Source of the DNA: Smittia aterrima
Lineage: Eukaryota; Arthropoda; Insecta; Diptera; Chironomidae
Length of the DNA stretch: 64,000 nt
Assembly (NCBI GenBank): GCA_033063855.1
Contig: CP093830.1
Span: 992,854 to 1,056,853, forward strand
Direction of reading: 5' to 3'
Made by a program: the position numbers and the translations under genes. This document shows positions 1 through 9,324 of this stretch, piece by piece; position 1 is the first letter of the stretch; every line of letters begins with the position of its first letter. The notes under the pieces are model-generated. The model worked only from the letters and a program-made list of their open reading frames with translations. It searched no databases and was not told the DNA's origin.

Positions 1-2
1 CG

Positions 3-182
3 GAAAAAGAACAACTGCTGGAGAACTTCTACACAACTGGATCCTTCGCTTACCCTGCGGAAATACAACCGACAGTTGTCCATCAGGATCTCCTTCGCTT
101 CTTTTTAATTCACCTTTTCTTTATCACATCGTCGTACATTCATTTTCAAATGATCGCATTGCTTAGTAATCAGCTGCTTTAG
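3..182 (+). CDS. Possible 3' end of a gene cut by the left edge (partial)
   Basis: The third forward frame is open from base 3 to a TAG at 180-182. Its first 20 or so codons (reading EKEQLLENFYTTGSFAYPAE) look like ordinary protein, while the rest turns hydrophobic and AT-rich and may be intron or 3' UTR read through. No splice site decides the matter and I recognise no family. Another forward frame is also open for about 35 codons, so this is only a weak indication that a plus-strand gene ends here. Confidence 0.2.
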   Translation, partial: EKEQLLENFYTTGSFAYPAEIQPTVVHQDLLRFFLIHLFFITSSYIHFQMIALLSNQLL

Positions 183-1402
183 ACTGCTTGAATATCTTTT
201 ACCTTACGGCAACACATCAGCGGATCTTAAAATCAATCCTTCTGCGATTTCGATATTTTTTCTTTCTCTGTTATCGTCGTCACGCATTCGCCAAGAAAAA
301 AATTGAATGCACAAAGCAAATTAGAAAGATCGTTACATAGAAAAGAAAACATGATTCGTGTTGTGTAACAAGAAATTATTTAAGTTTGATCTGATGAGCG
401 CTTTGTGTGTCCTTCTCTCTTCGCAGTATTAAGTGTTACGATCCAGTTGATGCTCTGTGTTAAGCAATTAAAGATTAAAAATGAATGAAATTATGATATT
501 TTACAGGTTGTAAAGTAATCAAACGATTTATTTATTGAAATGTCCGCAGAATTTTTGGCGAGAGAATTTTGAACTTTGCTTTGCAATTCTTTCGTCAAAA
601 GCTTCAAAAAAAAAGAAACAAACACAACTCGTAGATGAAACATTTCTTTAAGTACTTTAAATGAACAAAACGTTAAAAGAGCGAGATCTAAAATATTTTC
701 AATTTATCAACAGTTTAAGAAAATATCTACCTTCAAGATCCTAAACACATTTGATTGACATGGTTCTAATTGTTGTAAATATTTTTAAATTGTTTTGAGC
801 GGAGAAATCTATTTGCTCGACAATATTTTTTTATAATTTTCTTGTCTTTAGCATTTAACAAAACAAGAAACAAAATTATGGAATAAACAAGAACGAAAAA
901 ATAATCAATAGTGGCCACGCCATAGGCTTCTCTAAATATGAACAATTGACAACAAAAAAACTTCAACCGTTAAGCCCAAATCTAAATCACACTTAATTTT
1001 TCTAAAATGATCGCTTAACAGTAAGATTACTCTCCGCGATTCTCGAATGACAATGAATTGAGATTTTACTGAAATAAATCTAATTTATAAATTCCATCAG
1101 GTCATTTCTTCTTTAAGCCAACAATTTAAAAATGAAGAAATCAATTAAGACCACAAGTGAAATAAATGTAAATAACATGACTTTCATACATGAATAAAAT
1201 GAAGAAGAAAGGTTTGTTAAGAAGTAAGAATTTCGAATAAAATTTATTATGAAATTTAAAAGATTTTCCATCGAAAATGTACAAAATAATTTATTTATCA
1301 GTGAAAATTCACATTAAGTTCTAAAATTATGAGTTGGATTACTTTCGCGTGGGAAGCAAAGGAGTGAGTATAATTATCATGAAATATTCTATCAAATAAT
1401 TT
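183..1402. other. Intergenic stretch, nothing recognised
   Basis: About 1.2 kb of AT-rich sequence before the last exon of the minus-strand secreted-protein gene. The longest open frame (766-966, minus) is 66 codons of AT-rich, hydrophobic composition and lacks coding character. No repeat, RNA gene or clear promoter was seen. Confidence 0.5.
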
Positions 1403-3215
1403 TCAAGTTTTTCTTCTTGCAGATGAATTATTAAAAAATTTCTTTGTTAAGTTTTCTAAACTGTTTGGACTTAATTTGCATGAAGAAAAAGTCGTCTCGC
1501 AACTTTGTTCGCTTCGACCTGCTAAGACAGCGTTATTCCACGCTTCTCCCGAAAGCAATTGAATCGCCCAATCTGCACTTGAGAGTCCACTTATGACATG
1601 ATCAAAGCTTGAAGCATTTCCTTCTTCGATGTTCGCTAAACTGTCTTTGATATGCCAGCAAATTACTCGTTGAGCGCAAGCAGTTGTGTCGAAATCATAT
1701 TTCAACAAAGCTTTGTCGATCTGATCAAGAATTCTCGACCATTGAGTTTTCACTCCTGAATCGTCTGCTCCATCATCTGAAACGAAAACAATCGATCACA
1801 GAAAACATTGAAAAAATATCAAAATTTAAAGTTTGAAATGTCTGCAATGAATAAAATCTCAGATCATAGTCCGACTGCTTCCAGTTCCAAAAGCAGTAAT
1901 TTACCGGTGGAATCTGCTTTAAATCAATCTGACTTAGTTCGAGTCGCAAAGCTTGACAACAGAAAAATATTTTTTCGCAAAGTCGGAAACGAAAATCCAA
2001 ATCTGGTCATTGGAAACGAAGATTGCAAAGCAGGTAACTTCAAACCAAAATATATCGGATGGATGTGGAGAATCGAAAATCTAGGTGTAACTGGATTTAA
2101 CTCTGACTGCATCCCAAAAGAAATTTTTCAACAAATTCAAACGTCAATGCAAAAGCTTTTGAATCCGTCGAATGAGAAAAAGTTTTGTGACAATGATGAG
2201 CAATTAACAAAAGATGCATCGACATCAGACACAAATATTCTGAACTCATCAATTAATAAAGATGCAGAGTCACAATACGACTTGAATGATATTAATTATA
2301 TCAACAACTCTGAAGTTGGAGAAGACAATGAACCCGAAGTAGTCGTTTTCGAATCAAATTTAAATAATTACGATAAAAACGAGAAAGTTCAGAATGTTGA
2401 TGTTGGTCAAGCACAAAGTGATAAAACAAAGAACGAGATTGAAGAGACTCTTGATCAAGTTTCTCCACAAAATAAAAACTCATTAAGTGAGAATATAACG
2501 AAAGGAAACTCTGAAAAAGCTCAGTCAAGTATCGCAGCAAATACTTCGACTTTAAATGAAACTAAAGATGAAAACAAGAGATCAAGCCAAAGGTTTACTC
2601 TACAATTCCACGAAATAACGTTTACTCACCTTTCTGTTGTTTGTTTCCAGTTCGAAACCAAGGAAGACCATTTCCATTAATCTCAATAAAGCTTCCACCA
2701 TTCAAAAGTCTAGAAATTCCTCCGATCATCGCTCCACCAACCACAACGATCCCCGTCAACAGAATTGCACCAACATTGACATTAGCCATCGGGATGCCCT
2801 GCGAAATATTTCAGAGAATTGTGAAGAGACGAATCTTCAAAATTGTTGGCCATTCTTCTCTTGCTAAATAAAAACTTACACTGATGACGTTCTGCAAAGT
2901 TCCCATTGCGCCACTCAAAGATCTTTTCACAGGAATCGACAAAAATGGAATGGCAAAGTCAATTTCCACCTCAATATTGTCATCCTTCGTTTGGAAACTA
3001 ATAAATCTCGGTTCACGTCGCTTCTTGTCACTGCGATAATGTCGGAAGACATCATCAAACTCATCAGCTTTTAACTTTTTGTGGTGGCGATCATCGTTTG
3101 ACACCGAATTGTAATCATAAACGTTTCTGTTTGTTGCATTTATTTCTTTGTAGAATCCTTGGACTAGAGCGACTCGAGCGATTGTCACAAGTAATAACAC
3201 TAATGAATATTCCAT
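1403..3215 (-). CDS. Secreted DM4/DM12-type cysteine protein A
   Basis: Three exons, 3215-2880, 2798-2630 and 1776-1403, join in phase to a 292-residue protein. It starts at the ATG at 3215, giving a signal peptide (MEYSLVLLLVTIARVAL). After an acidic/basic spacer comes a short motif shared with gene C (DDNIEVEIDFAIPFLSIPVK), a hydrophobic Gly-rich segment in exon 2 (VGAILLTGIVVVGGAMIGG), the motif PWFRTGN, then a C-terminal domain with cysteine pairs ACAQRVICWH and CETTFSSC. This pattern fits the insect-restricted DM4/DM12 group, whose function is unknown. It is a paralogue of the plus-strand gene at 5909-6868, which splits the same first part with an extra intron. The second intron (1777-2629) is unusually long for this region and holds an antisense ORF. 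Confidence 0.8.
1838..2680 (+). CDS. Nested antisense ORF, unrecognised acidic Asn/Ser-rich protein
   Basis: An uninterrupted 280-codon ORF from the ATG at 1838 (the frame is open from 1808). It lies almost wholly inside the second intron of the minus-strand secreted-protein gene, and its last 17 codons overlap that gene's exon 2 in antisense. An open frame this long is very unlikely by chance in DNA this AT-rich, and the other frames here are broken. The first 120 residues are mixed, with a distinctive patch YIGWMWRIENLGVTGF; the remainder is acidic, rich in Asn, Ser, Glu and Lys and probably disordered. I recognise no domain, signal peptide or membrane segment. The true 3' end could differ: a possible donor lies near 2592, and the last residues look less protein-like. 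Confidence 0.5.
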   Translation: MSAMNKISDHSPTASSSKSSNLPVESALNQSDLVRVAKLDNRKIFFRKVGNENPNLVIGNEDCKAGNFKPKYIGWMWRIENLGVTGFNSDCIPKEIFQQIQTSMQKLLNPSNEKKFCDNDEQLTKDASTSDTNILNSSINKDAESQYDLNDINYINNSEVGEDNEPEVVVFESNLNNYDKNEKVQNVDVGQAQSDKTKNEIEETLDQVSPQNKNSLSENITKGNSEKAQSSIAANTSTLNETKDENKRSSQRFTLQFHEITFTHLSVVCFQFETKEDHFH

Positions 3216-4184
3216 TGTTCCTTTCACTATGACCACGTCAAGTTAAATTAAATGATTTTTTGAATGCCGGGCTTTGTAGTTTATTTTGTTGAAATTTGCG
3301 AGACCGATCTTGATCATTCGCAAGACTTGATAAGAATGACATGAAGTTTGTCAACATAAAAACTTCAATTCGAAAGAAACAAGATTGACACTAAAAGTGA
3401 AACAAAGCAACCCTCTTACTCTGAAGAGGTAACAATAGAAGAACAAGGCAGTCCATCTCAATTATCCAAAAGCAAAAGAATTATGACGGTTACATTTTGC
3501 AATTTTGCAGACACTTGACGATTCAATGTTTTAAAAAGCGTTTATCACAAACACTCTTTGTGTTGCTGCCAAGGAAATTGAAAAACCTTTGTCGCTTTTC
3601 AATTCATTCAAAGTTTTTCTTTGAAACACGATGACTCAATGCACAATCAAAAATAATAATGTCATTTTGTTGAGCCTTTAACCTCGAGGTCGCTTTACTT
3701 TTCTTCATGAGTGAACTCTTCATGAGCTTGATGAGAAGGGGGAAAATATTTCTTGCCTCTTGATTTTCTGTGTCAAACTGTTATCAAAGATGTTTCAAAA
3801 AGTTTTAATTATTTCGATCACATTAAATTTTTTCATTTTATTATCAAACAAAAAATTGCATTTTATGATTAAATTGACGTAACAAACTTCAAAGAGAAGC
3901 GATAAAACTTCTTGGAAAAATGTGACAATAGGAAAGCGCATTTCATGCGTCAGAAGCTAAGTCGCATTGTTTGATGTTGTTAAGCTAAAGTCAAGAAATA
4001 GTTTTGGAAGACTGTTAGTGAAGGAAAACGAAGAGTTTACCCAATTGTTCGAGCTTAGTTTAGTGTGACTCGATTTGAGTATAAATGTTAAGACGATAGC
4101 AAATCAGTTTCATTTTCAATTCAAACAGTGAATCAGCAACAAGCTTCAAAGTTTCCTTAAATTTCTTTAAATCAATATTTCAAA
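3216..4184. other. Divergent intergenic region between secreted-protein genes
   Basis: About 970 bp separating the minus-strand gene (start 3215) from the plus-strand gene (start 4185). It presumably holds both promoters. Apart from the TATA-like element near 4080 I see no repeat or RNA gene. Confidence 0.5.
4080..4109 (+). promoter_or_regulatory. TATA box and possible initiator of the secreted Gly-rich gene
   Basis: TATAAAT at 4080-4086 is followed by an initiator-like TCAGTT at 4104-4109, about 26 bp downstream. That is close to the usual insect core-promoter spacing and 76-81 bp ahead of the ATG at 4185. The call rests on position and motif only. Confidence 0.45.
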
Positions 4185-5113
4185 ATGAGAGTTTATCAAG
4201 TGATTGGATGGGTTTATGGATTTGTGCTTCTTGCACTTATAAGCAAATCTGTTGGAGCTAATCCCAAGCAATACGATAACAGCGTTGAAAAGTGAGTTGA
4301 ATTTCTGTAAAGTAATTTTAAAGCTCAAACTTTTATCTTAGCAACAACTGGAGACGTCGAGGAACAACTGGAAACGAGACTGAAGCGGCTGCGTCTGATC
4401 GAACTCAAAGACTCGGAAATCTTGGACTTGGAACAACTGGCTATGGAAACTCATTGACTGGAGGATATGGAGGAAGCTATGGAGGACTTGGAACCTATGG
4501 CAAACCTTCAATTGACATCGGAGGTGTTGTCTTGGGAACACTGATTGGAATCGGAGCTCTTCTCATTCTTCCCAAGATCGTTAATGTTTTCTCAGGACAC
4601 GGAGGCGCAGGAGCTGGCGGTTATTACAGAAGTAAAGTAAAATCATCTCATTGAAGTTGAGCTAAGTGAAGAATTTTCTTTAGCAGATGCCGATGAAACT
4701 GGAATCGCTGACATGATGAATCGTTTCGATGATTTCCTCTCACAACACAACATCGATTCAAACGCCTGCATGCAAAAAGCAGTTTGTCATTTCGTTCGAT
4801 CGGCAGATTATCATTCAAGTGTTGGAACCGCTGATCAAATCGAATCAATGATTTCTCAAGTCTCTGAGTAAGTTTTAATTTTTGTGAAATCCAAACTTGA
4901 AATTATTTTCAATTTTTTATCAACAGCAACTCAATAGTCTCATACATGCTCGATGGAACTGCAATCAAGGACGCAATTGAAAACGGAAAGAACCCAACAG
5001 GACGAGACTGCGATTCAATTTATCCAGCATGCCCACTAGATCGTCAAGCAGCTTTGCAGATGTTGAAGAAATTCATGCCACTTCCTGGAAGCGGAATTCG
5101 TAACCAGAAGTAA
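4185..5113 (+). CDS. Secreted Gly-rich DM4/DM12-like protein B
   Basis: Four exons, 4185-4291, 4342-4631, 4684-4867 and 4927-5113, encode 255 residues in consistent phase. A signal peptide (residues 1-25, ending near SVGA) is followed by an Arg-containing linker, a Gly/Tyr-rich stretch (TGGYGGSYGGLGTYGKP), one long hydrophobic segment (VVLGTLIGIGALLILPKIV) and a C-terminal domain with cysteine pairs ACMQKAVC and CDSIYPAC, spaced as in the two neighbouring genes. It is the most divergent member of the trio and lacks the PFLS motif. The exon 3 acceptor is a tandem TAGCAG, so two isoforms differing by one residue are possible. Two AATAAA-like signals lie within 170 bp after the stop. Function unknown. 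Confidence 0.78.
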
Positions 5114-5908
5114 ATCATCAAAGCGACACATAAAATTGATCACCGCGGATTAAGCAGACGATAGATAGTTTTAATGATTTACCTTGAAATTTTTCTCTTA
5201 GCAAAATATTTCATAATAAATTTGCTGATGTTCAAGGCATTTTAATGTAAGAATGACAAGAAATAATAAACTAGCAAACAAAACTTATTCAATCTCTTAT
5301 TAATCGGTTCGCTTCTTCCAGTGATTACGACACATTATTAGAACTGAGCTCCGCAACGACGACATTGTTTTCACTTTTGTTTTCGTCACAGTTTAATATC
5401 AAGATGTGAGCTTGCGTTTAAGTGTAAGAAATATTATTTTGTAATGTTGAGTAGATTACATAAAAAATGAATAAAAAATATTTTGAGAATTTTCATTTTA
5501 TTGATCTTTCTAAAAATGAATATTTACAGAAATGCCTAGAGAATAGTTTAACATCAATGATCCAGTTCCTTTTTTGAAATATGTTGCAGATCAATCTTTT
5601 GTTGCAGATTGAGTGAAAAATTTTCACTGAAAATGACGAAACTGAAATTAGGAAGACAATTCATTAAAATCTAACAAATATCAAATTAAATTCAATTTTC
5701 GTTGCACATCTTCAACAATGAAGTTGTAGTAAAATAAAGTAAACGTAACAATTGTCATCAAATTTGCTCTGGTAATTTGAACTTTCACGCTTTGTTTGAC
5801 AAATGTTTGCATAAGAAATGAATTCATTAAATTATTTTAAAACTTTCCTTCAATTTTCGTTGTCGTCTTCTTTGAATAGTCTAAGTTGAGCCATTGAAAG
5901 AACTCGTC
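5114..5908. other. Intergenic stretch, 3' flank of gene B and upstream region of gene C
   Basis: About 800 bp of AT-rich sequence. It contains AATAAA-type poly(A) signals for the upstream gene near 5215 and 5263 and presumably the promoter of the next gene. Nothing else recognised. Confidence 0.45.
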
Positions 5909-6868
5909 ATGAATTTTTGGAGATCTCTGACTTGTGCGATCCTTTTCTCATCGACAGTGTTCGGACAATATTACGATTATTACTTGAACATCAACTCAAC
6001 AGAATATTATCCAGTGATCTCTGCTACTGAGATTTTTGATATCAAAGACAATATTCCGGTTTATGTGTTCAATGATGTTTTGAAGCAATATCGAAGCGAC
6101 ATAAGGAAACGAGAGCCGCAGTTCTTAGGATTCGATATTCAAGGTTTGAAAATTGAAAATTAAGAGACGAGACCATAAAATATTTCTTCTCTAGATGACA
6201 ACATTGAGATCGACATGGAGCTTGCAGTTCCTTTTCTCTCAGTTCCAACAAAGAAAGGAATCAAACGAAGGAACTTTGCGAACATTAACGTGGCTGCTGT
6301 GATTATGGCTGGAGTTGTCGCTGTCGTTGGAACTTTCTTAGGTGGAATGACTCGTTTGTTTAGAGGCGACGCGTTTCTCGGAGGAAAACCTTGGTTCCGA
6401 ACTGGAAACAAGAAGAAAAAGCAAAAGAGTAAGTTGGAACTTTTAATTCAAGATTCAAACTTAAAAGTTTTAATTTCCAGGAGAAATTCAACACGACGAC
6501 ATTGTCTGGAGTAATTTTCTGAATATCGATCGAGCTCTAAATGAAATTGATTTCGACATAACTTCTTGTGTTCAGCGCGCGATTTGCTGGCATGTAAAGG
6601 AAAGTTTAGCGAATGTAGAAGAGAACAAAGCTTCAAAGTTCGACAAATTCATTGAAGGCTTCATAAAGTGAGTTCCACAGAAAGTTTTAAACAATAAATA
6701 ACTTTCGTTTCTAGTGCTGAATGGAAGCATCACGTCCCTGGGCACTCTTTGTGGAATCGAGCTTTTGAAGCAGCAAAACAAGGAACGAGTTGTGCTGAAA
6801 CATTTGATAAATGTTCTCCGAATATTTCCAAAATGAAGAAAAAGATTCTAAAATTACAGAAAGTGTAG
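5909..6868 (+). CDS. Secreted DM4/DM12-type cysteine protein C
   Basis: Four exons, 5909-6143, 6195-6428, 6481-6667 and 6715-6868, give 269 residues. I chose the ATG at 5909 over an upstream in-frame TTG because it begins a clean signal peptide (MNFWRSLTCAILFSSTVFG). It aligns along its length with the minus-strand gene at 1403-3215: DDNIEIDMELAVPFLSVPTK, a hydrophobic segment, PWFRTGNK, then SCVQRAICWHVKESLANVEE and a final cysteine pair CAETFDKC. It has one intron (after residue 78) that gene A lacks and another (before AEWKHH) that A also lacks. The stop is only 77 bp from the stop of the convergent F-box/LRR gene. The last ~85 bp, including stop and poly(A) signal, recur twice downstream as relics. 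Confidence 0.8.
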
Positions 6869-6903
6869 GAAACAATTTTCTTTATTGCTAAATAAATTAA
6901 ATG
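6821..6903 (+). repeat. Source copy of an 80-bp segment repeated in the F-box/LRR array
   Basis: This covers the end of the secreted protein C gene (last codons, TAG and AATAAA). Near-identical copies sit at 11092-11170 and 13108-13190, beside F-box/LRR copies, without the rest of the gene. They mark the extent of the segment duplicated with the array. Confidence 0.7.
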
Positions 6904-6944
6904 GGAAGACAAAAAAACGAAATTTAAAAGAAATATCTCGAAAA

Positions 6945-8534
6945 TCAATCCCGATTAAATAGCTGCTCGTTAAAATTCGCCTCAAAGCGGTAAAAGTCAT
7001 CAGCCTCTATCTCTAGCGAAATATAATTCTCAGTCATAATTTCTTCCATTTCCTTTTTACTTATTTTTACTCCTTTCAATTCATAAATTTTTAATTTTTC
7101 AAACTTTCTGTTCAATGATTTCAACATTTTAAAGTCTTCTTCATCAATCGACACTAGACTCAGTTTTCTCACTTTCGGCAATGAATCTAATAAATATTTA
7201 AGACTGACAGCGTTAGTATAAGTATGCAATTTCAGCTTAGTGATTGAGCTTGACATTTTATTTGGAACTTCATTCTCGGAAAAAACCTTAAAAGCCGACA
7301 GGGTAAGTTTTTTTAACTTCGGCATTTCCATGACCACATCGAAGGTTTCTCTGTTTTCTGCTTTTGTCAACAATTTTTCCAGATGATCGCTTTGTGACTT
7401 GAGGAAGTTCAGAAAATTGGTATTCGGCACAAACATTGACAATTCCTTGAGCTCAAAATAAAACTTTTTCCATGACTCATCCTCGAATATTTGATCTCTG
7501 AGTGCTGAAAGAATTGAGACTTTTGTTAATTTGTTGAAGTTTTGAAGCATTTTTGTTAAAATATCTTTGCCCAAGACTTCACCAGACAAGTCTGTTATTT
7601 TAAATTCTTCGATAGCAACAGAGTTTAATAAAAATCTTGCAAAAGTTTCACCGAAGCTTTTGTTGGAGGATGGAGCAACTTCAGAAAGACGAATTGTAAG
7701 TTTTTTCAGCTTAGAAAACTTTAAAGCTTCAAAAGATTCAATTTCTGAATATGGATCTTCAAATGAGGCTTGAAGGGCGCCAAAGTGCTCGAAATAAATG
7801 CTTTCGACGGATGATTCAATTGCCGATAACAATCTCCACAGATCCAGTTTCTTTCTAAAATAAACGTTTTCAAGTAAAACATTTTTCCATTCGTGAGCCT
7901 TACTAAGCATGAAATCAAGTTCTGAATTTGTGATGTAGTCTCCGACTCTTCTAATATAATCTAAATTTCGATTTACTAGAACCTTGACACTTCGTCGGAC
8001 TTCAATGTTCTGATACAGTCTTGGGCTGTTCTTCAACAAATCGAAATCTTCCGACTGTTTTGCACTTTTATCACTAAAAACAACTTTAATTTTCATAAGA
8101 TCTGTCGACGAAGTGGAGAAGATGTGGTAGTTTCGACGGAACCACTTTTTTTGACCCCGTCGAAAAATTCCAGCCAAATCTTCACCGTTGCAATCAAAAT
8201 CTCGATCTAAAACCACTTTAATTTTCTGCATGAGAACTTTCGACGAAGCGATGAAGGTGTAATAACTTGGATTTACTTCTGAAACTGTTAACACTTCTTT
8301 GCCTCTTAAATGATGAAAAATCATCTCAGGGATATCGAGAAAACGCATGAAAAAATCCAATGGATCCAAATTTTCCAGAGTCAATTTAGAAAATGTGTTG
8401 TTTAGCTCTCCATTAAAAATTTCTTTTGCTTTTGTTTCATCCTCTGGCTTTCTGTTATCGATTGAAATCTCACTGGAAACTTTTCGTTTCGATGATGCTT
8501 CCTCAGTTGAAATCGGTGATGCGCTTTTCTCCAT
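6945..8534 (-). CDS. F-box-like / leucine-rich repeat protein, copy 1
   Basis: A single 529-codon coding exon. Residues 1-55 are charged and probably flexible; residues ~62-108 read like an F-box (FLDIPEMIFHHLRGKEVL then EVNPSYYTFIASS); the rest is irregular leucine-rich repeats, typical of substrate-binding regions of SCF ubiquitin-ligase adaptors. That role is inferred from architecture. A 5'-UTR intron is visible (8544-8611, donor after GAAGAG, acceptor just before the leader of the ATG) and is shared by all copies; a TATAAG lies at 8686-8691 on the minus strand. It is closest to copy 3. The gene is convergent with the secreted-protein gene, 77 bp stop to stop. Probably a lineage-specific family. 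Confidence 0.78.
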   Translation of the reverse strand: MEKSASPISTEEASSKRKVSSEISIDNRKPEDETKAKEIFNGELNNTFSKLTLENLDPLDFFMRFLDIPEMIFHHLRGKEVLTVSEVNPSYYTFIASSKVLMQKIKVVLDRDFDCNGEDLAGIFRRGQKKWFRRNYHIFSTSSTDLMKIKVVFSDKSAKQSEDFDLLKNSPRLYQNIEVRRSVKVLVNRNLDYIRRVGDYITNSELDFMLSKAHEWKNVLLENVYFRKKLDLWRLLSAIESSVESIYFEHFGALQASFEDPYSEIESFEALKFSKLKKLTIRLSEVAPSSNKSFGETFARFLLNSVAIEEFKITDLSGEVLGKDILTKMLQNFNKLTKVSILSALRDQIFEDESWKKFYFELKELSMFVPNTNFLNFLKSQSDHLEKLLTKAENRETFDVVMEMPKLKKLTLSAFKVFSENEVPNKMSSSITKLKLHTYTNAVSLKYLLDSLPKVRKLSLVSIDEEDFKMLKSLNRKFEKLKIYELKGVKISKKEMEEIMTENYISLEIEADDFYRFEANFNEQLFNRD

Positions 8535-9324
8535 AATCTTTATCTAAAAAGAAAATAGAATTCAAATAAAAAAAACCAGAAAGAAAAATAATTTTAGTGA
8601 TTTGATGTTACCTCTTCGAATGTTGAGAACGAAATGAACAAGTGTGGTAAAAATTTCCTTTCGTTTATTTATTTCAGTCGAACTCTTATAAGAATCGAAA
8701 ATCGTGGCGAGCTTTTCTCTTAAAGAAGAAGATTGAGATAAGAGGGATGAGGAGGAAAACAAATTCTTGCTCGGATGTTAAGCATCAGACGATGGAATCT
8801 CTTAGAAAATTTATAAATAAATAAAATTTAGAAAAATATTTTATCTGTTTTAAAGTAGTTTCTCACATTCAGCGAAAAAACGAAGATCTTGTCCTTTTAG
8901 GTCTTTCATTGTTTTTAAGGCTTTTTTCGAAAAACCTTATTATGGTCACTTTGTCCGTCTGTCTGTACGTACTGTATTGCAGTCTACAGAAAAGCTGAAA
9001 CTTGGATTGTGTGATCCTTAGGAAAGGGGTCAACAGTTGACGGGATCAAAAGGTCAAAGGTCAATTTTTTTAAAATTCAAATAAGTGAAAGTTCTTATCT
9101 AATTGTTTCCATTGCAAAACGACAGTCGTATCTACAATCACATATTTATTCGTATTTTTTGGCTCATTTATAATACAAAATTATAACCTGCATCACAAGG
9201 AGGATGCAGTAACTAAAATACAATGAAAGAATATAATTATAGCTTCCTCTATACTTCGTGGGTAATAAAGAGGACATCATAACTAGGAAAAGATTTGTCA
9301 CAACCTTTTTGAAAGCTTTTTAAT
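8535..9324. other. Spacer between F-box/LRR copies 1 and 2, with possible repeat
   Basis: The first 250 bp hold the 5'-UTR exon, UTR intron and promoter of copy 1, homologous to the upstream regions of copies 2 and 3. The centre (about 8935-9075) has no counterpart in the other spacer and resembles dispersed repeat material, with a CCTTATTATGGTCACTTTG stretch followed by GTCCGTCTGTCTGT. No ORF. Confidence 0.5.
8935..9075. repeat. Possible relic of a dispersed repeat
   Basis: The segment contains a TATTATGGTCACTTTGTCCG run, a GTCTGTCTGTACGTAC microrepeat and GGTCAA units (GGGGTCAACAGTTGACGG, with an internal GTCAACAGTTGAC palindrome). It is absent from the spacer between copies 2 and 3. No terminal repeats or coding sequence were found, so assignment to a mobile element is a guess. 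Confidence 0.25.

Noticed and set aside
766..966. 66-codon minus-strand ORF
   Set aside because: AT-driven hydrophobic composition, no signal peptide plus mature protein layout, no partner exons.
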